DNA of 64,000 nucleotides, taken from the NCBI GenBank assembly GCA_017546165.1, contig JAFYXL010000033.1:17431-81430 (forward strand), in the 5' to 3' direction. Within the stretch, counting starts at the first letter, position 1; the number at the start of each line of letters is the position of its first letter. Below are positions 35,861 to 44,527 of the stretch, piece by piece. The notes beneath the pieces were generated by a model. The model was not told where the DNA came from. It made no database searches and saw only the letters and a program-made list of their open reading frames with translations. This stretch comes from Clostridia bacterium. Lineage in GTDB: Bacteria > Bacillota > Clostridia > Monoglobales > Monoglobaceae. The translations under genes were made by a program, and so were the position numbers.

Positions 35861-37071
35861 AGAACTGTGGAATTGATATAATAGAAATATCGCGTATTGA
35901 AGATGCGATTAAAAAGAATCCTGCTTTTTTGGAAAAGGTCTTTTCCCGAGAGGAAATAGAATATTTCAATGAAAAGGGCAGAAACTTTCAGTCCTTAGCC
36001 GGCTTTTTTGCGGCAAAAGAGGCTTTTTCAAAGTATATGGGGACGGGAATTTCGGGCTTCAAACTCTGCGAAATTTCGGTTGGACATAAAGAGTCCGGCG
36101 AGCCGTTTTTATCATTTAGGGGCAAGAAGATGGACGTGTCACTTAGTATTTCTCACAATAAGACTACGGCAGTTGCGGTGGTGTGTGGGACTGATGACTT
36201 TATTGAAACACCTTTGAAAGATGAAATGAAGAAGCTTTTGCCTAAACGGGAGAAGAATTCAAACAAAGGCGATTTTGGCAGGGTCTTAGTTATTGCAGGT
36301 TCTTGTGGTATGACAGGGGCAGCCGTGCTTTCTGCATATTCAGCCCTAAGGACGGGCAGTGGTCTTGTGACATTAGCAACGGCGGATAGCGAAAGAAGTA
36401 TTGCAGCCGGTTTTCACCCCGAAATTATGACATATGGACTATGCTGTGAAAATGGTATAATCAAGGCATGCGCATTAAGGGATATATTAAAGTTAAGCAG
36501 GGATAAGGATGCAGTTGTGTTTGGGCCCGGCATAGGTCAAAGCAATGAGTTGATTGTTGTCCTTGAAGAACTGATGAAAAATTATACAGGCAAGCTCCTT
36601 GTTGATGCTGACGGACTCAATATTCTTGCCAAGCGGCTTGAAATGCTTAGCGAAAAGACCTGCAAGATTGTGCTTACACCGCATCCCGGCGAGATGTCAC
36701 GGCTTACAGGATTATCCGTAGATGAAATTCAAAAAAACCGAAAAGCGGTGGCTTGGGATTTTGCCAAAAGGTATGGTGTTTGCCTTGTTCTCAAAGGGTA
36801 TGAAACAGTTGTGGCAGAAAAAGACAGAGAAGTATATATAAACCAAACAGGCAACCCGGGAATGGCCACTGCCGGAACGGGAGATGTTTTGTCAGGTGTT
36901 ATTGCTTCCCTTATGGGGCAGGGACTTGAATGCTTTGATGCGTCCAGGTTAGGCGTGTATATCCACGGCCTTGCAGGGGATTTAGCCAAGAACTGTTTTG
37001 GAGAGTACGGGATGGTTGCCTCTGATGTGATGAGCAAAATACCTGAGGTCATAAGATATATTTCAAAGTGA
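35857..37071 (+). CDS. Fusion: holo-ACP synthase plus NAD(P)H-hydrate dehydratase
   Basis: A 404-residue bifunctional protein. Residues ~1-118 are AcpS, which transfers 4'-phosphopantetheine to acyl carrier protein: G-I-D-I-I-E at 4-9 and A-A-K-E-A-F-S-K-Y near 51 hold the metal-binding Asp and Glu. After a linker, residues ~140-400 are the ribokinase-like NnrD domain that repairs hydrated NAD(P)H: N-K-G-D-F-G-R-V-L-V-I-A-G-S, T-P-H-P-G-E-M near 272 and G-T-G-D-V-L-S-G-V near 340. The NnrE epimerase domain usually fused to NnrD is absent. There is no frameshift or stop between the parts. The order acpS, lipoprotein, alr, antitoxin, toxin mirrors Bacillus. Confidence 0.93.
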   Translation: MKNCGIDIIEISRIEDAIKKNPAFLEKVFSREEIEYFNEKGRNFQSLAGFFAAKEAFSKYMGTGISGFKLCEISVGHKESGEPFLSFRGKKMDVSLSISHNKTTAVAVVCGTDDFIETPLKDEMKKLLPKREKNSNKGDFGRVLVIAGSCGMTGAAVLSAYSALRTGSGLVTLATADSERSIAAGFHPEIMTYGLCCENGIIKACALRDILKLSRDKDAVVFGPGIGQSNELIVVLEELMKNYTGKLLVDADGLNILAKRLEMLSEKTCKIVLTPHPGEMSRLTGLSVDEIQKNRKAVAWDFAKRYGVCLVLKGYETVVAEKDREVYINQTGNPGMATAGTGDVLSGVIASLMGQGLECFDASRLGVYIHGLAGDLAKNCFGEYGMVASDVMSKIPEVIRYISK

Positions 37072-37098
37072 TTGGACTTACAATAGTGGTTTTAAAAA

Positions 37099-37134
37099 AT
37101 ATTGAGAAGTTGCTTTGTAACTTCTCTGCAATAT
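37099..37134. repeat. Intercistronic hairpin before the lipoprotein gene
   Basis: Core stem GAGAAGTT with AACTTCTC (37104-37111 and 37119-37126) around a 7-base loop, extended by ATATTG with CAATAT (37099-37104 and 37129-37134) through a 2-3 base bulge. No T-tract follows, so it may be an RNA processing or stability element rather than a terminator. Confidence 0.5.
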
Positions 37135-37155
37135 ATTTATGAAAAGGGGCAGAAA

Positions 37156-37773
37156 ATGAAAAAAAGTATAATTGCAACAATGTTTGCACTTGTACTTACG
37201 ACAAGCCTTTTTGGTTGTGGTGAGAAGTCTCAGCATGACATATACAAGGAGATATACAAAAGATACAGCAATATGGAGTCATTTTATGCTGCAGCAACCG
37301 TTACGGTAAGAAGTGATAAGTCAGAAAGTGTGTATTCAGTAAGGCAATTTTATGAGCAACCTGACAAATTTGCGTTTTTCGTGGATTCCCCCGAAGAAGT
37401 GGCCGGAAGCGGCTACGTGGCAAGGGGTGGCGAGTTCAAACTGAAGTCAGGCACAGGCAGTGACTTTGATACAAAAGTTGCCTTCCCTGACAGTAAAAAT
37501 TATATGTTCCTCTGTGACTTTTTTGAGGAATACTACAAGAGCGAGGAAACATCTGTAGTGGCGGATAATGGCATAGGCACAGACAAAACGGTGATGAGCT
37601 GCTTTATGTCAGACAAAAACCCAAAAAGGTTTATGCAAAGCCTGACAGTTGATAGCCAAACATATATCCCCCTTACTTTGACCACTTATGACATTGACAA
37701 AAATCCTGTGATTGAGGTCAGTTTCAATGACTTCAAACGCAATGCGAAGATTGACCAAAGAATATTTAATTAA
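37156..37773 (+). CDS. LolA-like lipoprotein
   Basis: A 205-residue lipoprotein: K-K-S then hydrophobic core and lipobox L-F-G-C with the lipidated cysteine at residue 21. The mature part (Y-K-E-I-Y-K-R-Y-S-N-M-E-S-F-Y-A-A-A-T-V-T-V) resembles LolA/YdcC-type outer-surface proteins that sit between acpS and alr in Bacillus. Function not established. ATG at 37156 follows AAAAGGGG; the start at 37102 is upstream within the hairpin and is rejected. Confidence 0.82.
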   Translation: MKKSIIATMFALVLTTSLFGCGEKSQHDIYKEIYKRYSNMESFYAAATVTVRSDKSESVYSVRQFYEQPDKFAFFVDSPEEVAGSGYVARGGEFKLKSGTGSDFDTKVAFPDSKNYMFLCDFFEEYYKSEETSVVADNGIGTDKTVMSCFMSDKNPKRFMQSLTVDSQTYIPLTLTTYDIDKNPVIEVSFNDFKRNAKIDQRIFN

Positions 37774-37791
37774 TAGGAGTTAAAGGGTAAT

Positions 37792-38988
37792 ATGAACAAC
37801 ACGCAAAGGGCCTGGGCAGAAATCGATCTGGATAATATAGCCCAAAATGTGAGGGAAATAAAAAAACGCCTTAAATCCGGAGTGAGATTTATGGGCGTGG
37901 TAAAAGCCGATGCCTATGGGCACGGGGTGAGAGAAACCGCGAAGACTATTTTGGAAAACGGCGCGGATTGTCTTGCTGTTGCCTTTATCGATGAGGCGGT
38001 CCAACTCCGCAAAACGGGTATAACAGTTCCGATACTGATACTTGGCAACTCGGCAGAATCTTCTGTTGATGAATTGCTTGAATACCAAATTACTCCTGCA
38101 GTTTTTACCCAAGACTTTGCCAAAGCTCTTTCAAGACGTGCAAGTGAGCTTGGCAAAACCGCAAAGATACACATCAAGGTAGATACCGGAATGCATAGAA
38201 TTGGATTTTTATATGGTTCCAGTGATGAGGAAAAGACGGCTACAGTTAAAAAAATAATTGAAATTTCCAAACTTCCCAATATCGAAATTGAGGGACTGTT
38301 TACACATCTTTCAACCTCTGATGAGGCAGATACAGAGTACACATATGACCAGTATAATCGGTTTATGGAACTTAATCAAAGACTTTTGGACGGGGGCCTT
38401 TCGGTACATATCAGGCATATTGCAAACAGCGCTGCCCTTGTGAGATTTCCGGAACTTCAGCTTGATATGGTTCGCGCCGGCGTGATTATGTACGGTATGT
38501 ATCCGTCAAGGGATGTGGATTATAATGACCTTAAACTAAAACCTGCAATGAAGTTTAAGACCCGTGTCATAAATGTAAAAGATGTTAAACCCGGGGCAGG
38601 GATAAGCTATGGAAGAAGCTATGTTACCGACAGTGTGAAAAAGATTGCAACCATTGCTGTTGGTTATGCCGATGGATATTCCCGGATACTTTCGGGCAAG
38701 GCTGATATCATAGTAGATGGAGTCAAGGTAAGGCAGCTAGGAAGAATTTGTATGGATCAATGTATGATTGATGTAACAACTGTCAATAATATAAATATCG
38801 GTGACGAAGTTACCTTGTTTGGCGAAAGCTGTGGATGCAATATCCCAATTGAGGATGTTGCGGACAAAATGGGTACTATTAATTATGAGATTGCCTGCAT
38901 TGTGGGCAAACGCATTCCCCGTATTTATATCAAAGACGGCAAACCGGCAAAGAGTGTGAATTATCTTTTGCCGGAAGAAGGCGAGTAA
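37792..38988 (+). CDS. alr: Alanine racemase
   Basis: A 398-residue PLP enzyme supplying D-alanine for peptidoglycan. PLP lysine K38 in V-V-K-A-D-A-Y-G-H-G; catalytic tyrosine near 273 in G-I-S-Y-G-R-S-Y; R-I-C-M-D-Q-C-M-I-D-V near 318. Length and order are normal. Sits between the lipoprotein and the toxin-antitoxin genes, as in Bacillus. Confidence 0.97.
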   Translation: MNNTQRAWAEIDLDNIAQNVREIKKRLKSGVRFMGVVKADAYGHGVRETAKTILENGADCLAVAFIDEAVQLRKTGITVPILILGNSAESSVDELLEYQITPAVFTQDFAKALSRRASELGKTAKIHIKVDTGMHRIGFLYGSSDEEKTATVKKIIEISKLPNIEIEGLFTHLSTSDEADTEYTYDQYNRFMELNQRLLDGGLSVHIRHIANSAALVRFPELQLDMVRAGVIMYGMYPSRDVDYNDLKLKPAMKFKTRVINVKDVKPGAGISYGRSYVTDSVKKIATIAVGYADGYSRILSGKADIIVDGVKVRQLGRICMDQCMIDVTTVNNINIGDEVTLFGESCGCNIPIEDVADKMGTINYEIACIVGKRIPRIYIKDGKPAKSVNYLLPEEGE

Positions 38989-39088
38989 ATACTACATAGG
39001 AAATTTAGTAAAAGAGGTATTTAACATTCGCCAAAATCACAAACTCTGCGTAAGATGTTAGTAGGTTGATATTGGGGAGGTGCACAAT

Positions 39089-39286
39089 ATGAATTCAAAA
39101 GTTTTGGAAAAGGCAGAAATGGATTCATATGAGAGAGATAATGGTCTCAAAAAGTGCCTTGAATCCGGTTACAAGGAAATGTCCCGAATCAATCTGAGTT
39201 TGGCAGAGGAGGCCGTGGCTTCGGACAATGAGGCTCAGCTCCTTGCAGAACAAAACTTGCGGAGCGTGAATTTAAGTGATAGTTAA
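39089..39286 (+). CDS. EndoAI/MazE-like antitoxin, short form
   Basis: A 65-residue protein whose part [19 protein letters not shown] resembles the toxin-neutralising C-terminal tail of Bacillus EndoAI (M-R-R-G-Y-M-E-M-A-K-I-N-L, from memory). The N-terminal ribbon-helix-helix region, about 45 residues in that protein, is missing: only about 20 residues precede the tail. A GTG at 39080 is in frame, but the GGGGAGG ribosome site points to ATG 39089. It overlaps the toxin gene by 11 bases. Confidence 0.75.
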   Translation: MNSKVLEKAEMDSYERDNGLKKCLESGYKEMSRINLSLAEEAVASDNEAQLLAEQNLRSVNLSDS

Positions 39287-39620
39287 AAGAGGAGACATTT
39301 ATTATGCAGATTTAAGCCCTGTGGTAGGTTCGGAACAGGGCGGCGTGAGGCCGGTACTTATAATCCAAAATGATATAGGCAATAAGTATAGTCCTACGGT
39401 TATTGCAACAGCCATTACTTCCCAGATAAATAAGGCAAAAATGCCCACCCATATTGAACTTGATGCCAATGAATATGGACTTTCAAAGGATTCGGTGGTG
39501 CTTGCTGAACAGATACGAACCATTGACAAACGGAGATTAAAAGAAAAAATAGGGCATCTCGATGACAATTTGATGAATCGTGTCAATGAGGCTCTTGAAA
39601 TAAGTTTTGGACTTTTGTGA
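39276..39620 (+). CDS. MazF/EndoA-type mRNA interferase
   Basis: A 114-residue MazF-family toxin (Bacillus NdoA/EndoA type), which cuts mRNA at short recognition sites. Motifs: [11 protein letters not shown] near 5-15, [11 protein letters not shown] near 18-28, and [11 protein letters not shown] near 73. Length (114-116) is standard. The GTG start at 39276 is preceded by GGAG, and the toxin gene overlaps its antitoxin. Confidence 0.93.
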   Translation: MIVKRGDIYYADLSPVVGSEQGGVRPVLIIQNDIGNKYSPTVIATAITSQINKAKMPTHIELDANEYGLSKDSVVLAEQIRTIDKRRLKEKIGHLDDNLMNRVNEALEISFGLL

Positions 39621-39643
39621 AAAATTTGTAAGAGGTGAACTTT

Positions 39644-40114
39644 ATGAAAAAGAGAATAAGCAAGACAAAGATTGTGGCGGCGGTTTTGTGCTTGGCATCA
39701 GCTTTCACTGTTGTGTTGGCAGAACCGGGCGGAACTGATGATCCGCTGATTTCAAAGTCATATATTGAAAATGTGCTTATGCCGCAGATTAAGGAGTATG
39801 TTGAAACAAAGATAAGCCAGGTGAATTCCGGCGGAGGAACACAAACTGCTTCAAGTTTCAAGGTTGTAAATATGACATCAGGACAGAAGCTGATTTGCGA
39901 TGCGGGAGCAGAGCTTATTTTGAGAATGGGCAGTGCAGACATAATTGCCACTGAAAAAGGAGGTCTTGCAGACACTACTGCAGGATTTGACCTGGCAAAC
40001 GGCACACAAATGCCATCAAATCATCTGCTTATTGTTCCTGTTGCCGATGGCAGAGGAATGGTTGCAAAAAATGATGTAATCGTTATGGTAAAAGGCGGAT
40101 ACACAATAAAGTAG
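39644..40114 (+). CDS. Secreted protein of unknown function
   Basis: A 156-residue protein with a signal peptide (residues 1-28: K-K-R-I-S-K-T-K, hydrophobic core, A-F-T-V-V-L-A-E). The mature part has an S-Y-I-E-N-V-L-M-P-Q-I-K-E-Y-V segment, likely helical, followed by a compact beta region: G-Q-K-L-I-C-D-A-G-A-E-L-I-L-R and H-L-L-I-V-P-V-A-D-G-R-G-M. I have seen similar conserved hypothetical proteins in Firmicutes but cannot name a function. ATG 39644 follows AGAGGTG. It is the last gene in the acpS-to-mazF run. Confidence 0.75.
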   Translation: MKKRISKTKIVAAVLCLASAFTVVLAEPGGTDDPLISKSYIENVLMPQIKEYVETKISQVNSGGGTQTASSFKVVNMTSGQKLICDAGAELILRMGSADIIATEKGGLADTTAGFDLANGTQMPSNHLLIVPVADGRGMVAKNDVIVMVKGGYTIK

Positions 40115-40127
40115 CGCGGTTAAAATT

Positions 40128-40163
40128 AAATGGGTTGCAACATATGTTGCAACCCATTTTTTG
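40128..40163. terminator. Bidirectional terminator
   Basis: A 32-base perfect palindrome (40128-40159; AAATGGGTTGCAACAT with its complement) followed by TTTT on the plus strand and by ATTTT on the minus strand, between the secreted-protein gene and convergent ispE. Confidence 0.85.
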
Positions 40164-40169
40164 CTTTTA

Positions 40170-41024
40170 TCAGGCAAGATATACCTGGCGTGTGAGTTTT
40201 TTAAGTTCCTTTGCAGCAGAGCCTGCCAAGACTTTATCCATAAATACACCAAATACTGATGAGCCGCTTCCGCTCATTAGTGAATATACCGCACCGTGTT
40301 TCTTCATTATTTCTTTATACTGATTGATTTCGGGATATTTGTCCACAACCACAGTTTCAAGCACATTTTTGCAGGACTTTGCAATAAGTTCGAGGTTCCC
40401 TGTTTTGATTCCCTCAATTACCGACTTGGTATCAGGGTGAGGCGTTTTTTCGTCAAGAAGCAGATTCTTATAAACAAAGGGTGTTGAAATGCCATATTTA
40501 GGCTTTGCAATAAGAATAGTTACGTTCTTAAGGGTGGGTAAAGGTGAGAGGATTTCCCCAATACCTGTAGCAAGCATACAGCCACCATAAAGGAAGAAAG
40601 GTACATCTGCGCCGATTTTCGCGGCAAGATTGGACAGTTCTTTTGAAGACAAAGGGTTTAAGGTCAGTTTATTAAGTGCAAGAAGTGTACCTGCCGCGTC
40701 TGAAGAGCCGCCGCCAAGACCGGCACCTACAGGAATATTCTTTTTAATACAGATTTCAACTTTACCGGTGATATTCGCTTTTTCCAGAAAAAGCCTGGTG
40801 GCTTTCGCGCAGAGATTGCGATCATCTGTGGGGATAAATCCGCTGTCGGTTGAAATTGTCAACTTGTTTTCAGGGACGGATTCAAAGCTTATATCAAGAA
40901 TATCAAAGAGTTTTACTGTGTGCATAATCATTTCAAGATTATGGTAGCCGTCCTCCCTGCGATTAACCACATCAAGGGAGAGATTAATTTTTGCGGGACA
41001 CTTGATTTTGAGTGATTTTTTCAT
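40170..41024 (-). CDS. ispE: 4-diphosphocytidyl-2-C-methyl-D-erythritol kinase
   Basis: A 284-residue GHMP kinase of the non-mevalonate isoprenoid pathway. Motifs: C-P-A-K-I-N-L-S-L near 9-17, P-V-G-A-G-L-G-G-G-S-S-D-A-A near 95-108 (ATP), and M-S-G-S-G-S-S-V-F-G near 255. Length is typical (about 280-290). Confidence 0.95.
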   Translation of the reverse strand: MKKSLKIKCPAKINLSLDVVNRREDGYHNLEMIMHTVKLFDILDISFESVPENKLTISTDSGFIPTDDRNLCAKATRLFLEKANITGKVEICIKKNIPVGAGLGGGSSDAAGTLLALNKLTLNPLSSKELSNLAAKIGADVPFFLYGGCMLATGIGEILSPLPTLKNVTILIAKPKYGISTPFVYKNLLLDEKTPHPDTKSVIEGIKTGNLELIAKSCKNVLETVVVDKYPEINQYKEIMKKHGAVYSLMSGSGSSVFGVFMDKVLAGSAAKELKKLTRQVYLA

Positions 41025-41090
41025 AAAAATTCAATCCTTGATTTTATAAAAATGCGGGGAGATATCAAAACTCTGATTCCCCTCTGAAAT

Positions 41091-42428
41091 TTATTTCCCT
41101 AATTTTTTGAGAGCACAGTTTGTCCATATGGTCGCAACTGTGGCTGCAAGCACATCAGATACAGGCTGTGCATAGAAAATACCGTTAAGACCGAAATAGT
41201 GTGACATTATAAACAAGGCAGGGATAAGAAACAGACATTGTCGTGAAAGACTCAAGAAAGTAGCTGCTTTTGGTTTGTTTATATATTGGAAGTAGTTTGA
41301 GTATATTATCTGTGCACCCACCACGGGCAGAGCAAGGGAGTTGACGTTAAGTGCCTGTTTGCCAAGCTTGATAAGCTCAGGTGATGAATTGAAGGCACGG
41401 ACAATCTGCTCCGGGAACCTATGAATAAGGATAAAGCTAAGTACCACCAAAACGGTGGCTGAAAGCACACCGTACTTCATAGTTTTTCGGACACGGTCAT
41501 ATTTCCTTGCCCCATAGTTATAGCCCACAATTGGCTGGACACCTTGGTTTATACCAAAGATTGGCATAATGGCAATGGTCATTGCGCTGTTATATACAGA
41601 AAAAGCCGAAACAGCTATGTCTCCCCCATAAGCCATTAAAAGATTGTTGTAGATAATGTTAACACTTGCCATAGCAAGCTGAACAAGGGCAGGGGAGAGC
41701 CCAATGAACATAGTCTTTGCCATAAGCGAAAAGTCGGGGCGGTAGCCTTTGAAGTTAAGGCGGATATTACTTTTTTGGGTAAAGTAATAAAGGACCCATA
41801 CCATTGTAGCAAGTTGCCCCAAAACTGTAGCAATAGCAACACCCGATACCCCAAGGCGAACAATCATTGTTAAAAGCCAGTCAAGAACTATGTTGGTAAT
41901 AGCACCTGCAAGCATTGTTATCATTGCCATTTTGGGACTGCCGTCGGAACGGATTATGGCATTAAGAGCAAAGCCGATACCCTGAAAAACAGAGCCCAAA
42001 AGAACGATGCTCATATATTCCCGGGCATAGTCCATAATCTGACCGTAAGGGGTTCCAAACATTTTAAGGAGCGGTTCTAAAAATATGTAGCTTAATACTG
42101 CAACGATAATTTCAAGTACTCCTGCAAAAACGCACACGTTGGCAAGTATTTTTTCGGCTCTTTGTTTGTTGCCTTCGCCAAGGCTGATTGCAACCAGAGA
42201 TGTGCCACCAAGACCTACCAGCATAGCCACGGCCATAATGGCGGTCATAAAAGGGAATGCAAAGGACAGGGCAGCAAGGGCTTTGTCCCCTACTGCCTGA
42301 CCTACAAAGATTCTATCAACTATATTATAAATAGCATTTACTATCATACCCAGGATAGCCGGCGCGGAGAAACTCCAAAGAAGCTTTCCGATTGACTCTT
42401 CCCCAAGTCTTTTTGTTCTGTCGTCCAT
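41091..42428 (-). CDS. MATE family efflux transporter
   Basis: A 445-residue polytopic protein with about twelve hydrophobic helices, two-fold internal arrangement and the MATE features L-W-S-F-S-A-P-A-I near 14-22, N-A-I-Y-N-I-V-D-R-I-F-V near 27-38 and Q-G-V-Q-P-I-V-G-Y-N-Y-G near 262. It probably exports drugs or metabolites using sodium or proton gradients. The AAGGA ribosome site of this gene overlaps the ftsH stop, so the two are coupled. Confidence 0.92.
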   Translation of the reverse strand: MDDRTKRLGEESIGKLLWSFSAPAILGMIVNAIYNIVDRIFVGQAVGDKALAALSFAFPFMTAIMAVAMLVGLGGTSLVAISLGEGNKQRAEKILANVCVFAGVLEIIVAVLSYIFLEPLLKMFGTPYGQIMDYAREYMSIVLLGSVFQGIGFALNAIIRSDGSPKMAMITMLAGAITNIVLDWLLTMIVRLGVSGVAIATVLGQLATMVWVLYYFTQKSNIRLNFKGYRPDFSLMAKTMFIGLSPALVQLAMASVNIIYNNLLMAYGGDIAVSAFSVYNSAMTIAIMPIFGINQGVQPIVGYNYGARKYDRVRKTMKYGVLSATVLVVLSFILIHRFPEQIVRAFNSSPELIKLGKQALNVNSLALPVVGAQIIYSNYFQYINKPKAATFLSLSRQCLFLIPALFIMSHYFGLNGIFYAQPVSDVLAATVATIWTNCALKKLGK

Positions 42429-42440
42429 CTGAAAAATTCC

Positions 42441-44306
42441 TTAATCTGTAGTGATTTCTATATTTTTGGATTCCTCTGTTGATGTGCTAATATCAACACT
42501 TTCGGCAAACAATGTTTCAAATTCTTCGGCATCAACTTTTTCCTTTTCGAGCAGAAGCTCTGCTGTTGCCTTAACCTTGTCACTTTGTGCAGACAATATC
42601 TTTGAACAATCCTCATAAGCCTTATCGATAATGTTTTTGATTTCAGCGTCAATTTTTGCGGCAACCGCCTCACTGTAATCTTTTGTGTGACCAAAGTCGC
42701 GGCCGATAAATACTTCATCGTTGCTGCTGCCAAAAGTACGGGTTCCAAGCTCATCACTCATACCATATTTGACAACCATATTTTTGGCAATGGCAGTTGC
42801 ACGTTCGATATCGTTTGATGCACCTGTGCTGATGTCGTCCAGGAAGAGTTTTTCGGCTACTCTGCCGCCCAAAAGCGAAACGATTTCCTCACACATTTCG
42901 GTTTTTGATGTGTATGAGGTATCCTCTTTCGGGAGTGACAATGTGTATCCGCCGGCTCTTCCACGGGGTATAATCGAAATCTGGTGCACACGGTTCTGTG
43001 TAGGCAGCATTTTTGATACAACTGCGTGACCTGCCTCGTGATAAGCTGTAAGTTTGCGTTCCTTTTCGGTTACAACACGGGTCTTCTTTTCAGGACCGGC
43101 GATAACCTTCATAATAGATTCTTCAAGGTCAAACATTGTGATTTCCTTTTGGCCGTTCTTTGCGGCCCTGAGGGCGGCTTCGTTAACAAGGTTTTCAAGG
43201 TCTGCACCGGTGAAACCGACTGTTGTTTTTGCAAGGACATCAAGCTTGACATCTTCTGCCAGGGGCTTGCCTTTTGAGTGGACTTTCAGGATTTCCTCTC
43301 TGCCTTTTACATCCGGGGCGTCAACCAGAACCTGACGGTCAAATCGACCGGGACGAAGAAGCGCACTGTCCAGTATATCGGGGCGGTTTGTTGCAGCGAT
43401 TACTATTACGCCTTCGTTAATTGAAAAGCCGTCCATTTCTACAAGCAATTGGTTGAGGGTTTGCTCTCTTTCATCGTGGCCACCGCCAAGGCCTGCGCCA
43501 CGCTGACGGCCTACGGCATCAATTTCGTCTATAAAGATAATGCAGGGTGATGATTTTTTAGCCTGTTCAAAAAGGTCACGCACACGTGATGCACCCACAC
43601 CTACAAACATTTCCACAAAGTCTGAACCGGAAATAGAGAAGAATGGCACACCGGCCTCTCCTGCAACTGCTTTTGCAAGCAATGTCTTACCTGTTCCCGG
43701 AGGGCCCACAAGAAGGAATCCTTTTGGAATTCTTGCGCCCAGTTCACGGAATTTTTGAGGGTTTTTAAGGAATTCAACAATTTCCTGAAGCTCTTCCTTT
43801 TCCTCGTCTTCGCCTGCTACATCAGCGAAGGTTTTCTTGTTTTTGTCATCAACTGAAAGTCTTGCGCGGCTTTTTCCAAAGGACATAGCCCCACCCGGAC
43901 CGCCGCCTTGAGCCTGTTTCATAAAGAATATCCAAAAGACAACCATTATGAGAATAAGTCCAATGGTTGGCAAAAAGCTGAGCCACCAGGGCGGTGAGGC
44001 CGGCTCAGGTGTTGACAAACGCAATGTACCCAGGGCGACCTGACGTTCTATATCCTCACCTACGCTTGCATAAATAGCGCCGTAACCCGGGGTCACAACC
44101 ACAATCTTTGTGCCGTCGCTCAAAGTCGCGGTGGCCTCCGCCTCTACAATTTGAAGGTCTGTAACCTTGCCCTCTTTAATCATATTAATAAGGTCTGAAT
44201 ACACGTAGTTTACGGGAGTTTCAGGCGTAGAAGTAAGTACAAAAATGGTAAGTATTATTAAAAATAATACTAAATAAAAACCTAGTCCTCGCAAATATTT
44301 TTTCAA
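42441..44306 (-). CDS. ftsH: ATP-dependent zinc metalloprotease FtsH
   Basis: A 621-residue membrane AAA+ protease. Two membrane helices flank a periplasm-side loop (about 5-25 and 105-130); then Walker A G-P-P-G-T-G-K-T near 195, Walker B, S-R-H region ([11 protein letters not shown]) and the zinc site H-E-A-G-H near 418. The start was reconsidered: the ATG at 44321 has no ribosome site, while its bases ATGGAGG form a perfect site 8 bases before a TTG at 44306, which encodes the usual K-K-Y-L-R-G N terminus. The ftsH-MATE-ispE series runs on the minus strand. Confidence 0.96.
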   Translation of the reverse strand: MKKYLRGLGFYLVLFLIILTIFVLTSTPETPVNYVYSDLINMIKEGKVTDLQIVEAEATATLSDGTKIVVVTPGYGAIYASVGEDIERQVALGTLRLSTPEPASPPWWLSFLPTIGLILIMVVFWIFFMKQAQGGGPGGAMSFGKSRARLSVDDKNKKTFADVAGEDEEKEELQEIVEFLKNPQKFRELGARIPKGFLLVGPPGTGKTLLAKAVAGEAGVPFFSISGSDFVEMFVGVGASRVRDLFEQAKKSSPCIIFIDEIDAVGRQRGAGLGGGHDEREQTLNQLLVEMDGFSINEGVIVIAATNRPDILDSALLRPGRFDRQVLVDAPDVKGREEILKVHSKGKPLAEDVKLDVLAKTTVGFTGADLENLVNEAALRAAKNGQKEITMFDLEESIMKVIAGPEKKTRVVTEKERKLTAYHEAGHAVVSKMLPTQNRVHQISIIPRGRAGGYTLSLPKEDTSYTSKTEMCEEIVSLLGGRVAEKLFLDDISTGASNDIERATAIAKNMVVKYGMSDELGTRTFGSSNDEVFIGRDFGHTKDYSEAVAAKIDAEIKNIIDKAYEDCSKILSAQSDKVKATAELLLEKEKVDAEEFETLFAESVDISTSTEESKNIEITTD

Positions 44307-44452
44307 TGCAATGTCCTCCATCTAACAAAATTTCAAACCCGTAATATATACGGAAGAATTTTACAAAAAATGCTACATCTTAATATATCATATTTTAAAT
44401 TTAAAAACAATAGCAAAAGTGAAAAATTCACAAAATTGAAACATTCTTAGTA

Positions 44453-44481
44453 TTGACAAAATATTGAATAACAATTACAAT
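44453..44481 (+). promoter_or_regulatory. Sigma-A promoter for the cyclophilin pair
   Basis: TTGACA (44453-44458), 17-base spacer, TACAAT (44476-44481), close to consensus; transcript start would be about 40 bases before the ATG at 44528. Confidence 0.8.
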
Positions 44482-44527
44482 TAAATATGTTAGAATTCTT
44501 GCGAAAATGAGAGGACAAGCGATTAAA

